This document shows positions 30,801 to 42,800 of a stretch of DNA of 64,000 bases, one piece after another. The notes beneath the pieces are model-generated. The model had not been told where the DNA came from. It saw nothing but the letters and a program-made list of their open reading frames with translations, and searched no databases. Each line of letters starts with the position of its first letter. The stretch's first letter is position 1. This DNA comes from Erpobdella octoculata. Lineage: Eukaryota > Annelida > Clitellata > Hirudinida > Erpobdellidae. The position numbers were made by a program, and so were the translations under genes. The stretch spans positions 15,052,187-15,116,186 of the forward strand of contig OZ022239.1 in the NCBI GenBank assembly GCA_963978895.1. The letters are read 5' to 3'.

Positions 30801-33800
30801 ATATTGTTTTTGCTATTATATAAGAAATAGCTGTTAAATTTAATTGCATCTGGTTTTTTACTAATATAATTTATAAATATTGAAAATATTCTTTATATTG
30901 CATAACAATTTTTTTAGCTGTTATAAAAGCGTAAGGTGCTTTTTGCTTTTTTCTGTTTTCTCTTTCGATGAGCTGCATTATCTCCAGCCCACATACACAT
31001 AGTCATCATGGCTTTTTGATTTTGATAGATAGTTTATTTGAAAAAAGAAAACACAGTCAATCAGTAAATATTTCTTATTTTTTAACTTAATTAAAAAAAT
31101 GTGGTTCCAAATTAATGTATTTTCATCTGAAATACATTTATATGCTAAATTTTATTAAGTCAGATAATCAGGTAGTAGGTGCAACTACAATTGTGTAATT
31201 CCACTTTGACAATTGAAGCTAATATAAAAAAGAATATAGAAATTCCATTAAAAGTTATATTACCGATACCTTTAGGTGGTCAAATATTTAAAAATCTGTT
31301 AATTACTCAAAATAAAAAAGCTGAAAAATAAGAAAGAAAAACACAATTTAAAAATTATCGAGGTTTTCTTTTGTTTGAGAAGGAAAATCTCAAAGTCAGG
31401 AGTACATCGTTTCTGATTCAAGGTCATCTAAAGGATCATTATTTGCCAGTTCTTCATTGTCAAGAATTAGAAATGAATCTTATAAGTCAAGGCCATTACC
31501 AGGTATTTTATTTTAAGTGCATGATGATAAGATGAGGTTGGGTAGGATTTTGAGAGGAGTTAAAAAAGATTAAAAAAAAGAGGGAGCAAGAAAGGGTAAT
31601 TCAATAAGTAACAAAAAAGCCGTAAAAATCTAGGTTTTTTAACAAATCCCTTATATTTATGAATTTGCCGGCTTTTCATTTATTGTAAAATATTTTCTTT
31701 CAAAATTTATCTATGTAAACATTTATTTAATTGTATTTGATTAGTTTTTGTTTTAAAACATAGATAATTTTACTCACTCGTGGGCCAATTTTGACTGAAC
31801 AACCAGAGGCAGCCATTTATAATTTTTTTTTCAAAAAATTTTCAAACTGGAATAAAATGCATTGTCAGGAGTGAACCTTTAATTTCAAATTTAAGCTTGA
31901 GTGGATGATTGGAAGTTAGTTAATTTTCACTTTTAAGGTTTGCAAACATTCAAACAAGAAAGTAAGCAAGCAAAATCGGCAGTTAAGTAAATATAAGGGA
32001 TTTAAAATCGGTAGCAAAGGTGCAATGTCAAACTGGTTTGAGACAGTAGTGGGAGTTATGCAGGACTGCGTATTATTGCCACTGTTGTTCTATTATTGCC
32101 ACTGTTGTTCTATTATTGCCACTGTTGTTCTATTATTGCCACTGTTGTTCTATTATTGCCACTGTTGTTCTATTACTGCCACTGTTGTTCTATTATTGCC
32201 ACTGTTGTTCTATTATTGCCACTGTTGTTCTATTAGTGCCACTGTTGTTCTATTATTGCCACAGTTGTTCTATTATTGCCACTGTTGTTCAGCGTTATGC
32301 TTGAGTTAGTCATGGCTCTTGCTGGATTGGACATAACAGGAATTCTTGTTTCTGGTTACAGATAAAATAATCTCCTCTTTGCAGAGGACATAGATTTTTT
32401 AGCAAATGATCAGCATGAGCTACATCTACAGATTAGTCAGCTATACATGACATGCTTACATTTTGGACTCAAAATTAGTTCCAACAAAGCATTTCCAGAA
32501 AAATATCTGAGCTCAAGATCAACATTGGTGGTGCAGTTTGAAAACAAGTGGAGCAATTTAAATATTTGGTCAGAGTGATCTTTCAAGACCCAAAGAGTGA
32601 GCTCAACATGAAGAGATGTTTCAGTTTGGCAACAGGGCATCAGGAGCAGCAAACCTACTCAAAACAAATTGGAAGTCTAGAAACGTCAGCTTGATGACCA
32701 AAGTTTGTGTCTATGAAACACTGGTGCTTTCTGTACTTTTATACATCTTATAAACATAGACAATGAAGAAAACAGATGAATCCACAGTGTGCATTTTCGA
32801 AATGTCAGCTTGAGAGATAAAAGGAGAAATGACAGTATAAAATCAGCACTGATGCTCAAGTGTTGTACTTTGGTCATTGTAAGATGAAGATGATTCATCT
32901 TACGTATTTTCATAGTATTTGTTTATTTTATTTTATTATGTGTGCATATTCTGGTTGTGTTGAAACAATAGTCATTTATGTATGAATGTATCTGTGTGTA
33001 TATGTGTGTATATGTGTGTATATATATGTATATATATATGTATATGTATGTATATGTGTGTATTTGTGCTCTTGTGACATTGTGTGTGCGTATAATTTTT
33101 GTATCATTAGTGTATATATGTGTATATGTGTGTTTGAGTGTATATATACATGGATGGATGTATGTATATGTATATATATATATGTATATATATATGTATA
33201 TATATATATAATTGGTATTGGTCTTTTTCCTTTTTGTGGTCCTCAATGACAAAATGAGTTTTCTTGGTAGCTTCAACAAAAGCCCCTCTCGCCACATTAG
33301 ATCGAAGGCTTTTTCTAAGTCCAGAAAGACCGCCAGTGTCCCACCCTTATTCCACATCGAGCGTTTAATATCGTTTTGTAGTCTAAGGATGTGATCTGTG
33401 CATCCTCTTCCTTTTCTAAAGCCTGATTGTTCACGATTTAAGAGATTATTCTGCTCCAGGTAGAACCTTAACCGATTTGCAATAATTCTTTCAGTAATCT
33501 TGCACAATGAAGATGTTAGGGAAATGGGTCGATATGAGTTGGTGTCTGCAGAATTTTTTCCCGGTTTTAGTAGCGGAACAATTATGGATTGCTTCCATAG
33601 TTTTGCTACCTCTCCTTTGGACCAAGATAAGTTTATAAGATCCAAGAGCTTATTGAGACCTATCTCGTCAATTTGTCTTAGCATCTCATAGCAGAGATTG
33701 TCTGGACCTGGAGATTTGCCGTTTGCACTCTGCATCAGAGCTTCCATAAATTCTTTTAAGGAAATTTCTGTGTTTAAATCATGTGGGTCGTTTTCGCAAG

Positions 33801-36800
33801 AAAAGTCAGATCTGATGGTAAAGGTAATTTCTCTTTTCAGAGCCTCTTTCCTTTGAATAAATCTTAGGTCAAGATTTTTGTCTGATGAGTTTTTTGCGAT
33901 GGCAGTTGCTAACGCATTCGCTTTGTCTTTGTCAGAATAAGCGGTTTCCTTTTCATTCAGTTTCAGCGCTGGAACGTTAAAACCTGCATGTGTGTGGACC
34001 ATATTTTTCACCGCTTTCCACATGGTAGTCTGACTAGAGTGTGAGTTAAGAGAGCTACAGAATGTTCGCCAATGGTTCTCTTTTGCAGTCCTCACTATCT
34101 TCTGTGCGATTTGTTTGAGTTCTCGATACCGTTCAAAGCCAGTCGTAGTATACTCTTTCCGAAGTGAGTATAAGGCTTTGTTTCTTGCTTTGATTGCGCT
34201 TTCACATTCATCATTCCACCATGGTACTGGCCTAAGTCCTGATCGTCTTCCATTTTTGGTTGGTATTGATGCTATGGCTGCTTTGTTCAGACCTTGCGTT
34301 AACAGGTTTGTTGCTTCGTCAACATTTGTGAAAGTTTGGAGTTCATTGAACATTCCTGTTGAAAGCCGTTGGTATTTGTACCAATCGGCTTTCTCCAGGT
34401 TCCATACCTTTCTTGAAAAGCTTGGTGTCAGAGGAAAGATTTTAAAATGGATCCATAGCTTCTTGAATAATCGAGAGGCCATGGTTCGTGTGGGATCCAC
34501 GTTGTCAGACCCGGTATTGTTGGAAAATGGTACCCCGCAGGGTTCTGTCCTGAGCCCCCTTTTGTTCATTGTTATGATGAGCGACATCCCTTGTCAAGAA
34601 ATCCATGGAATTCGGACATTTATATTTGCGGACGATGTAGCGATATGGATTTCAGGAAAAGACCCACATACTATGCGAAACTGCTTACAGACTCGATTAA
34701 ACGAAATCCAAACATTCTTCCTCAATTGGGGATTCAAACTGTCAACTGAGAAATCGGTAGCAGTCTGTTTTACAAAATACAATGAATTCCGAACAAATTC
34801 CCTACCTATTTGTATGGATGACAAAAAAATCAGCTGGAAGAGCGAAGCTACATTTCTCGGTATAATATTTGACTCAAAATTAACCTGGAAAAAACACATT
34901 GATAAGATCGTTGATCGTTGCAAAAAAAGATTAAATATCATGCGATGCCTAACAGGACAAAGCTGGGGATGCGGCAAAGAAACACTGATGCTTTTCTACC
35001 GATGCGCCATACGGTCAGTGATGGAGTTTGGCTGCGTAGCATTTGACAGTGCATCAGAATCTCAAAAACAAAGACTCGAGAAAATCCAATATAGTGCCTT
35101 AAAAACAGCTTGCGGGGCAATGGTTGGAACCAGTTTGGCCGCTCTACAAATAGAATGCGGAGATCCTCCACTCGATATACGACGAAAGATGTTAATTACA
35201 AACCTTGCCACTAAAACCAAGATCATTCCAAACCATCCGACAAAAGACGTTTTTGTACCCCCCAGAGGACAAGAAGGGGTTAAATGGCGATGGTTCTTTC
35301 ACAGAAAAGTGAAAGAAGCTGAACATCCAGCAGCCAAAAGAACAGCAGCATTGAACAAAATAGTTGACAAATTCAATCCAGTCCCCTTAACTCCTTCTCT
35401 AACTCCACCATGGAAACTTATTCCACCTCTTTTTAACGAAGGGCTGGTGGGGTTAAAGAAGGATGATCCGTCAATTGTCCAAAGAGCTAAGGAACTGATT
35501 GCTACATATACAGATTCGACACATATGTACACAGATGCATCTAAGATAGACAATGTAGCAGCTGTGGGAATTTATATCCCGGAAAAAGATATGAAAATAG
35601 CTAAGAGAGTCACGAATGACGTTAGTATTTATACGGCTGAGCTAACAGCTATAAAATGCGGCTTGGAGTGGATGGCACAACCAGACGGTCCACATAAAAT
35701 AGCCCTATTTACGGATTCATATAGCTCTATGATATCATTGAAAAATTCCGCAAATGCTCAAAAATCTGCTCTTGTGGAATCAGTCCTAACACTAGCATCC
35801 AACCTCTCAAAAGAAGGGAAAACAATTACCCTGATTTGGGTACCTAGCCACGTGGGCATACGTGGAAATGAAATGGCAGACTGCCTTGCCAAAGAAGCCA
35901 CCAAACATCCCGAAATAGAGATTGAGATTATGCCAGAGATATTTGACATAAAAAGAACAATACGCAGAGAGCTTTTGAACGAATGGCAGACCAGATGGGA
36001 CTCTGCTCAAGAAAGTCGACACTACTGGTCTCTCGAAAAAAAAGTCTCAAATAAAATTAAATTCAAGACAACAAACAGAAAAAAGGAAGTCATCATTTCC
36101 CGACTCCGACTTGGAAAGTGTCGGCTGAAACAAAATTTGAAGAGAATGAATCTTCATGAGACAGGTTTGTGCGAAACCTGCGGAACAGAGGAAACAATCG
36201 AGCACTGGTTGCTGCACTGCGAAGAAACGACACAACTAGGAATGGAACTTGGGAACTTTTGTAAAAGGATCCAAAAACCAACTACACTCCAAACCATACT
36301 GAACTCGGAAATATGCCACGACATCATCTATAAATGGATACAAAATAATCCTAAAGAACTGTAAATATAGAGAAAAATTATTTAGTGTAAATAAGTATTT
36401 TTTTCATTTTGATTTTCTTTTCGCGTCTTAAAACACATGGTGTAAAAGACTATAAACTATAATAAAAAAAAAAAAAAAAAATTTTCTTGGTAGAGAAATT
36501 GGAATTATCAAAAGGATTTGTCAGAACCGGGTTAACTTCTGCAAAGTGAGATAATTCAGTATAGAGTCAAGAAAAGGATTATATTCAAGGAAGAATAATA
36601 AAGTTAAAATAAATTCGAGAAATATTGTGTTATAAATAACTTCGACTTTAACGTTACGAATCGCTAGAAAGCATATTCCTCTACGTTTACAGTCATATTA
36701 ACAATATCACTGCAGACCGGATTCCAGTGAAAGTGCTCAATGGTTGTCAGTGGAAAAAATTGCTGGAGAGTAGAAGAGGACTGTATGAAAAACAAGTCAC

Positions 36801-39800
36801 ACTTGTACAAGCTTGCAGACTTGCTTAAAATCAAAAAAAGTGGAAAAAAACTGATGTTTGGGCTGCTGAGGCACTCTAATGTGTCGCAATGGCCACGAAT
36901 TGAAAATTAATTGAAAAATGTATTTAATTAATGCATATTACTTAAATAATATATTAAATATTAAGACCTTTAGGATGTATGCGGCTTTAATTTTGTCAAA
37001 TATTCTTTAAATATATTTAATTAAAATTTAATATATTAAAATTTGTTATATTTGTATAGAGAGACCAGAAGAAGAAGTATATGTACTGGACAACAAAAGT
37101 GGAGGTCTGTAACCTATTAAAATATTTAAATTACATTAATAATATCTAAGAATGAAATAATATTTCTTTATAATATGTACTGTGCTAGTGGAAGTTGATC
37201 AATTACTATGACTAATAATAATCATAATAATTGCTTACAAACATTAAAGGCTAATAGATATATTTTAAATGATTATGACTAATCAATCAGATGAGGAGTA
37301 CGAGATAACCGACAACAATCCAACTCCTTCAATAATATCTTCCACCCAGTCTCTGGTCTCAAAATTATTTACAAGTAAATTTTTGGCTGAAAAGATTAAA
37401 ATATATTTTGTTTAAAAAGAAAATCAAAAGTATTATTTAGGTATTTTTGAATAGTGGGATTTCACTAACATTTAATATTCTGTCAATATTCTGAAGCTGC
37501 ACTGCTGAAATGCAACATTTAAATGCAGTTTCTTACTGTAATGGTTCCTATAACTTAGACCAACTTTTTTAAAGATTTTTTTTCTTATTGATGAAAGTAA
37601 AATCTCAATATCAGCAAATGTATCCAAACTTTTTTGTTCTACTACAACAACGCAATTATTTTTTTCAAAAACCTCAGTATATGCAACCCTTCATCATGCA
37701 GACAATGTTTTGAGTGCACACAGCTCCCCTCTCTTTGTGTAGTGCAATGCAGATATTTCCCTCTTTCTTCCAGAAGACAGTCTCCCTGGTTCACATTGCA
37801 CTTTCCATTTCTCTTTGTGCAGACAGTTTCTGTGGTACTTGTTTCTTTTCCATCAGTCATTATACATGCAGCCAATTTTTTAATGAGTGTTCATTGACTG
37901 GAATCGACAGTCATTAAAAGTATCTTTAGTTTATACCATTGGCCGCTGGACCTAGCTGTAAGTGGCATTTAAACAATGACAGTCAAACAAATAAATTAAA
38001 TTGTTTCTCTGTTAATTCAAATTGTTTTAGAACCACGTCAACGTGGCGGCATAAAATACCGGATTATTTTATTGCTTATTCATCGAGTTTTTTTAATAAG
38101 AGGATATGTTATAATAAAGGTCAAAATAATCTACTCTGTGAAGTGATTTTCTAAATGAAAGTTTTAATGATGTTAAAGGAAATCAGCCTAAAAACGTAGC
38201 AAAGGAAAATCTAAATGCTAAGCAAACCCAACAGCAAGGTAAGCTAACATGAATTCTATAATTAATTTAGCAAGTTAATTTTTTAAATTAAAAAAAATTA
38301 ATTTAACAAAAATGAACTTTTTGCATAAATATTAAAAACTCTACCAACATTTTACTCAGAGGAAGAATGTTATGTTCTGGATGACGACTCACCACAAAAT
38401 GAAATAGTCAATAAGTTTTATATTCCAACAAAGTCAAACTTGCCTGAAGTTTCTAAATCTCCATCATTTCAGCCTTTGAATGGAAAACACTTACCTCTCT
38501 CACATGTTGATTCTGTCACATCAGATGGTCAGTGGAATGTAGTGAAATTGTATTGATATAAACATAGGATACCATCCATAGATTATGTATTCAATAACCT
38601 TTTACATTTTAAGACCACTCCTCTTACACAGACATATGCACGCAGCTTTACACCCCTCCAGTGAAAAAGGCTTGAATAGTCTTATGTTTTTAACAATAGT
38701 CTCAATAGTGTATTTTAAAAAAAATTATTCTTTTACAGTCGAGTCTCGTAAACAAAATATTGCCAAAAACAATTTTTGGCAAGAATTAAAATGAAATTTT
38801 AATAGACCTGAAGAATTTTAAATTTCATCATATCTGTTTATAACGGTATCACAAATAACACAAATATAAAGTAAGATCTAGATCAAAGCCTAACTTCACA
38901 TCTATGTTAAACAAAAACTAAAAATCCATAGCATTTAAATTTAGATTTAATTTCCTTCAGTCTCAAATCCAGTCTTCAACCCCCTTGAACAGGTTTTTAA
39001 TAACTGGCATTTCTCTGTCTGCTTATCATCCAAGTCTTGTCATCATCAGTTTCGGTGTCAGTGATGTGGCTATAATGGGCAACTTCATGAACCTGTCGAT
39101 GATGTTTTAATACATGCCTGTGATGCTTGATACATACTGCATTCAGGAAAAGTTCTTTTTTTAAGCTCACTTTTGGAATCATGATATTATATATCATTTT
39201 ATTTTTTGCGTACATACGCATTATTTGTTGAAACACTCCCTTTTTTTCCATATGCACTCGTACGTAAATCATTCGCTTGGGACACAACTCCCTTGGTGCG
39301 TACATAATATATGGATGGTCCCTAAGCATATGAAGTCTAGAAATTGCTCTGTTGTACACATCGCATTAATTGTTCAATTTTCTCACAAACAAACACAAGT
39401 TATCCCTTGTGCAATAAATTATTTTGAATGATTTGTTGACGAATTAACATAAATTATTATAATAAATATACATTATGTATGGCTCATAATATCTAAATGT
39501 ATGCTATGATTGGATAATAATATATATATATGTATGCCATTGCGAGGCTTATAGCACAAAACATTGGTTTTGAACATTTAAATTTGATAATCAGATTTAG
39601 ATGAAGAATATGAATTAAATAATGAATCTCCTTCTGCTGCACAAATTTGGACAAACAACATTCCAACACTACCTCGTTCTTTACCTGAAAAAGCTGAAAC
39701 TTTATCCAGTAATTATTATTTTGTTTTCTCATGAGTAGTTTGCTCTGGGGCTGTTTAAAATTTTGCTGAGAATTTCCATGTTGCTTTATTTATTGTCCAT

Positions 39801-42800
39801 TCAAAACAAGCCACTATTTATTATTTTTAAAAAGTTTTAACAATGGAAAAAATAATTTAATTTTGCAATTTTGGTACCAAAACATGCTGTGTAAAATTCT
39901 GTGTTTAAGCTAATGGTGACAACTACTGAGATATTATCAGTGTCATTAATTAAGTAAAAAAAGTTGATTTATGATTAGAGCTCATCCAAACTCAACAATC
40001 TGTGTTTAGAGATTCAATTTTATGCTATGTAAGGACACTCAAAATAATTTACTTTTTTCATTTTTTCCATGCAGATAGCAAATTATTTTAGTTACTCAAA
40101 CTTTTAACATTAAATCAGGGGCCAGTTGTAAAAAAAATGAAGAAGTTTCAGTACCCACAAAAATGTGGGGTCAGCAGAAACCCGTGGAAAAACCTCAAGC
40201 TAGAGTAGCTGCAGAAACAGTAAAGCCATCTGAAAATTTGGGATTGAAGTCAGAAGATAGGAATGCAAAACCCAGGCAACATTGTTTACCTCCATACACA
40301 CATGTTACTCTAAAAGGAAAGAATCAAGGTACACAAATTTATTTGAACGTGACATAACTTAGAGATAAAAGTAATGCAGAAGTTTTTTCTCTAATTATTT
40401 TGCCAGTTGTAAAATTTACCCCCCAGAATTATTTGCTTTATTGGATTAATTTTTAGAAACACTAAATTATTGAAATAATGTTAAACTCAAGTAAATATCA
40501 AATTATAAGTTTTTATTAAAATACAACTACTACTGTCCATTAAATATCAAGCAATGTGGAAACAAATATGTTTCTTTGAAAATGCTTAAAGACAACAATG
40601 TTAAACCAATAAGTTTCATTTAAAGACAACTATAAATGTAGTAGCCACAACAATGCTACTTTGGTAAAGAGTGTAAATAATAGAACATAATAGAATTAAC
40701 AGAATATAATATGAACTATTTCTCTAGCAGATGAAGCTAAATATGTGCACTTAATATGGTACACAATGTCTATAAATGCATTTGTCATTGAGTGCCATTG
40801 TCAGTCATTTAGCAAATCTCATTAAATTCTTTATTATTTATACTCGTATTTAATAATGAATTAATTTTAATTCCTGAACATTTCAATCCTCTCCTTCTTG
40901 ATCCTTGCGCTACAGTCTCGAGACTTTTGATGAAAAACAATATGAACCATGTTTGTCGAACCTCCTATTACCAGCTTTGGCAGTTATGAGTCATACATTA
41001 GTCTTTCACATTTAAAAATAACTTATAAATTTTTAATTGATTCTGAGAACTGCAGCTCAGCTTGTGCTACAACACAAAAAAAATTGAATTGGCCTCAGAT
41101 TATATTTTAAAAAAAAAACTTGAATGGCTGCCCATCACAAACGTTCACATACAAATTGTGTCTGTTTTCTCACATGCTAATATTTTATTCCAAGCTTCAG
41201 AAATCCCGTGTTCACATTCCATGAACCCAGAAAAAATCTTTGGTCTTTGCTTGTTCTCTGTCTCAGGCCTGTCATCTTGAAATTCACTACTGAATACGCT
41301 TAAAAATAATAACTTGAATTTATCAAAAGTTAAACTAACCATTTTAATAACTTTGTATTTTTTAATGGAAACTGCACAAGCGCTTCAGTAATAGATATTC
41401 TGGCGTTCCTCAAGGTAGTGTACTTGGTCCTCTGCTTTTTCTCCTCTATACGGCGGACATTCTTATTGCTGCATCTGAGCACGGCTTGGGAATTCACTGT
41501 TATGCCGACGATGCTCAATTGTATGCTGTCGGTGGAGCGGCCGATGCAGACCGCCATGTAACGAATGTGACTGAATGTATTGGTGTGATTGATGCCTGGA
41601 TGTCGTCGAATCGTCTAAACTTGAACCCTGACAAGACTCAGTTTATCTGGCTTGGAGAACGAAAGCAGTTACAAAAGATCAGAATAAAATCTGTGACCCT
41701 CCTTGGGGGCTCGCCTGATTCTAAAGAAGCGGAGATTTGACCCAGTTTCGGATGACATGCGTAAACGTCTGCACTGGCTCCCTATCAGACAAAGAATCCA
41801 GTTTAAACTAGTTCTATTGGTTTTTAAGTGTTTGCACAGTCTGGCTCCACCATACCTGTGCGACATGATATCACAAGTCAGCTCCTGTGATTACAGTTCT
41901 CGTCTTCGGTCAGCTGCTCGTGGCGACCTGAATGTTCCCCGGACACACTCTGTACGGATGGGTCCCCGGGGTTTCGCAGTGGCTGGTCCGAAGCTCTGGA
42001 ACTCCTTGTCACAGGAGCTAAAAAATCCTAACATTTCTTTAACAACATTTAAATCTCTACTGAAATTTGAACTTTTTAAGAGTGCTTATGAAGCTAACTA
42101 ATTAATATACAATACTGTACAACTATCCATTATTATTTTATTTTTATTTTTATTTTGCACGTGACTCACATGGCGCTCCCGTAATGGACTTTGTCGATAA
42201 GGGAGCGCCTAATCAAATGATTCTTTGATTTGATATTATATCTACAATAGAGTACTATACAAATGATTTTTTTAATTAAATTTGAATTTGCTGTAAAAAG
42301 AACATTATTAGGGCTTGGGAGATTCTTGATAATACAACAAATTAATTAAATTAAAACAAATGTGGCTGATAAACAAACGTAGACTTGTAATTTTTTGTCA
42401 AAATTTATAAGCAGAATAGGTTTTCTGCTAATTTAGCAAACAAGGACAACAGAGAGGATCATGAGACTCAACCCAGACAAGTGATACCTTCTGTTTCAAA
42501 GAATCCTGTTCAGAGTCAGTTGAAACCATGTCCAGCACAGCCATTTTTTCTAAAGAAAGACCTCGCTCGTCGAAACATCGATACTATTATAGAAAGTCGA
42601 ATAGCAGGTGGCAAGGAGGGTGAAGAACCACGAGATGAATCAATTACAACAGCAGCTGATGTGGAGTTTTCTATAAAAAAAAAAGTTTACAATGGTAGGT
42701 GGATATTTAGCTGCTTATTAATTTTACATTCTGTTTTCTATATGTATTCCAAATTATGGAATCGTATAGAATCTTTATCTATATTATAAATTTATTATTA

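Larger units (their letters stand above)
33271..36481 (+). mobile_element. Young LINE (RT + RNase H, I-group-like) with 5' inversion
   Basis: A 12-bp target duplication TTTTCTTGGTAG flanks the whole insertion (33259-33270 and 36482-36493), and the right copy is preceded by poly(A). The segment 33271 to about 34412 is inverted (coding on minus) and the segment from about 34413 to 36481 is direct. The inverted part ends at RT ...[10 protein letters not shown] and the direct part begins [11 protein letters not shown], so the two halves were adjacent in the source element. This is the twin-priming arrangement. The endonuclease is missing (5' truncation). The 3' UTR ends AACACATGGTGTAAAAGACT before the poly(A). 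Confidence 0.92.

Noticed and set aside
37634..37897. Cysteine-rich frames on both strands
   Set aside because: They overlap each other on opposite strands, lie in an intron and match no family I know.
38997..39359. 120-codon minus-strand open frame in an adaptor intron
   Set aside because: No recognisable domain, codon use is intron-like, and it lies between well-supported exons on the other strand.
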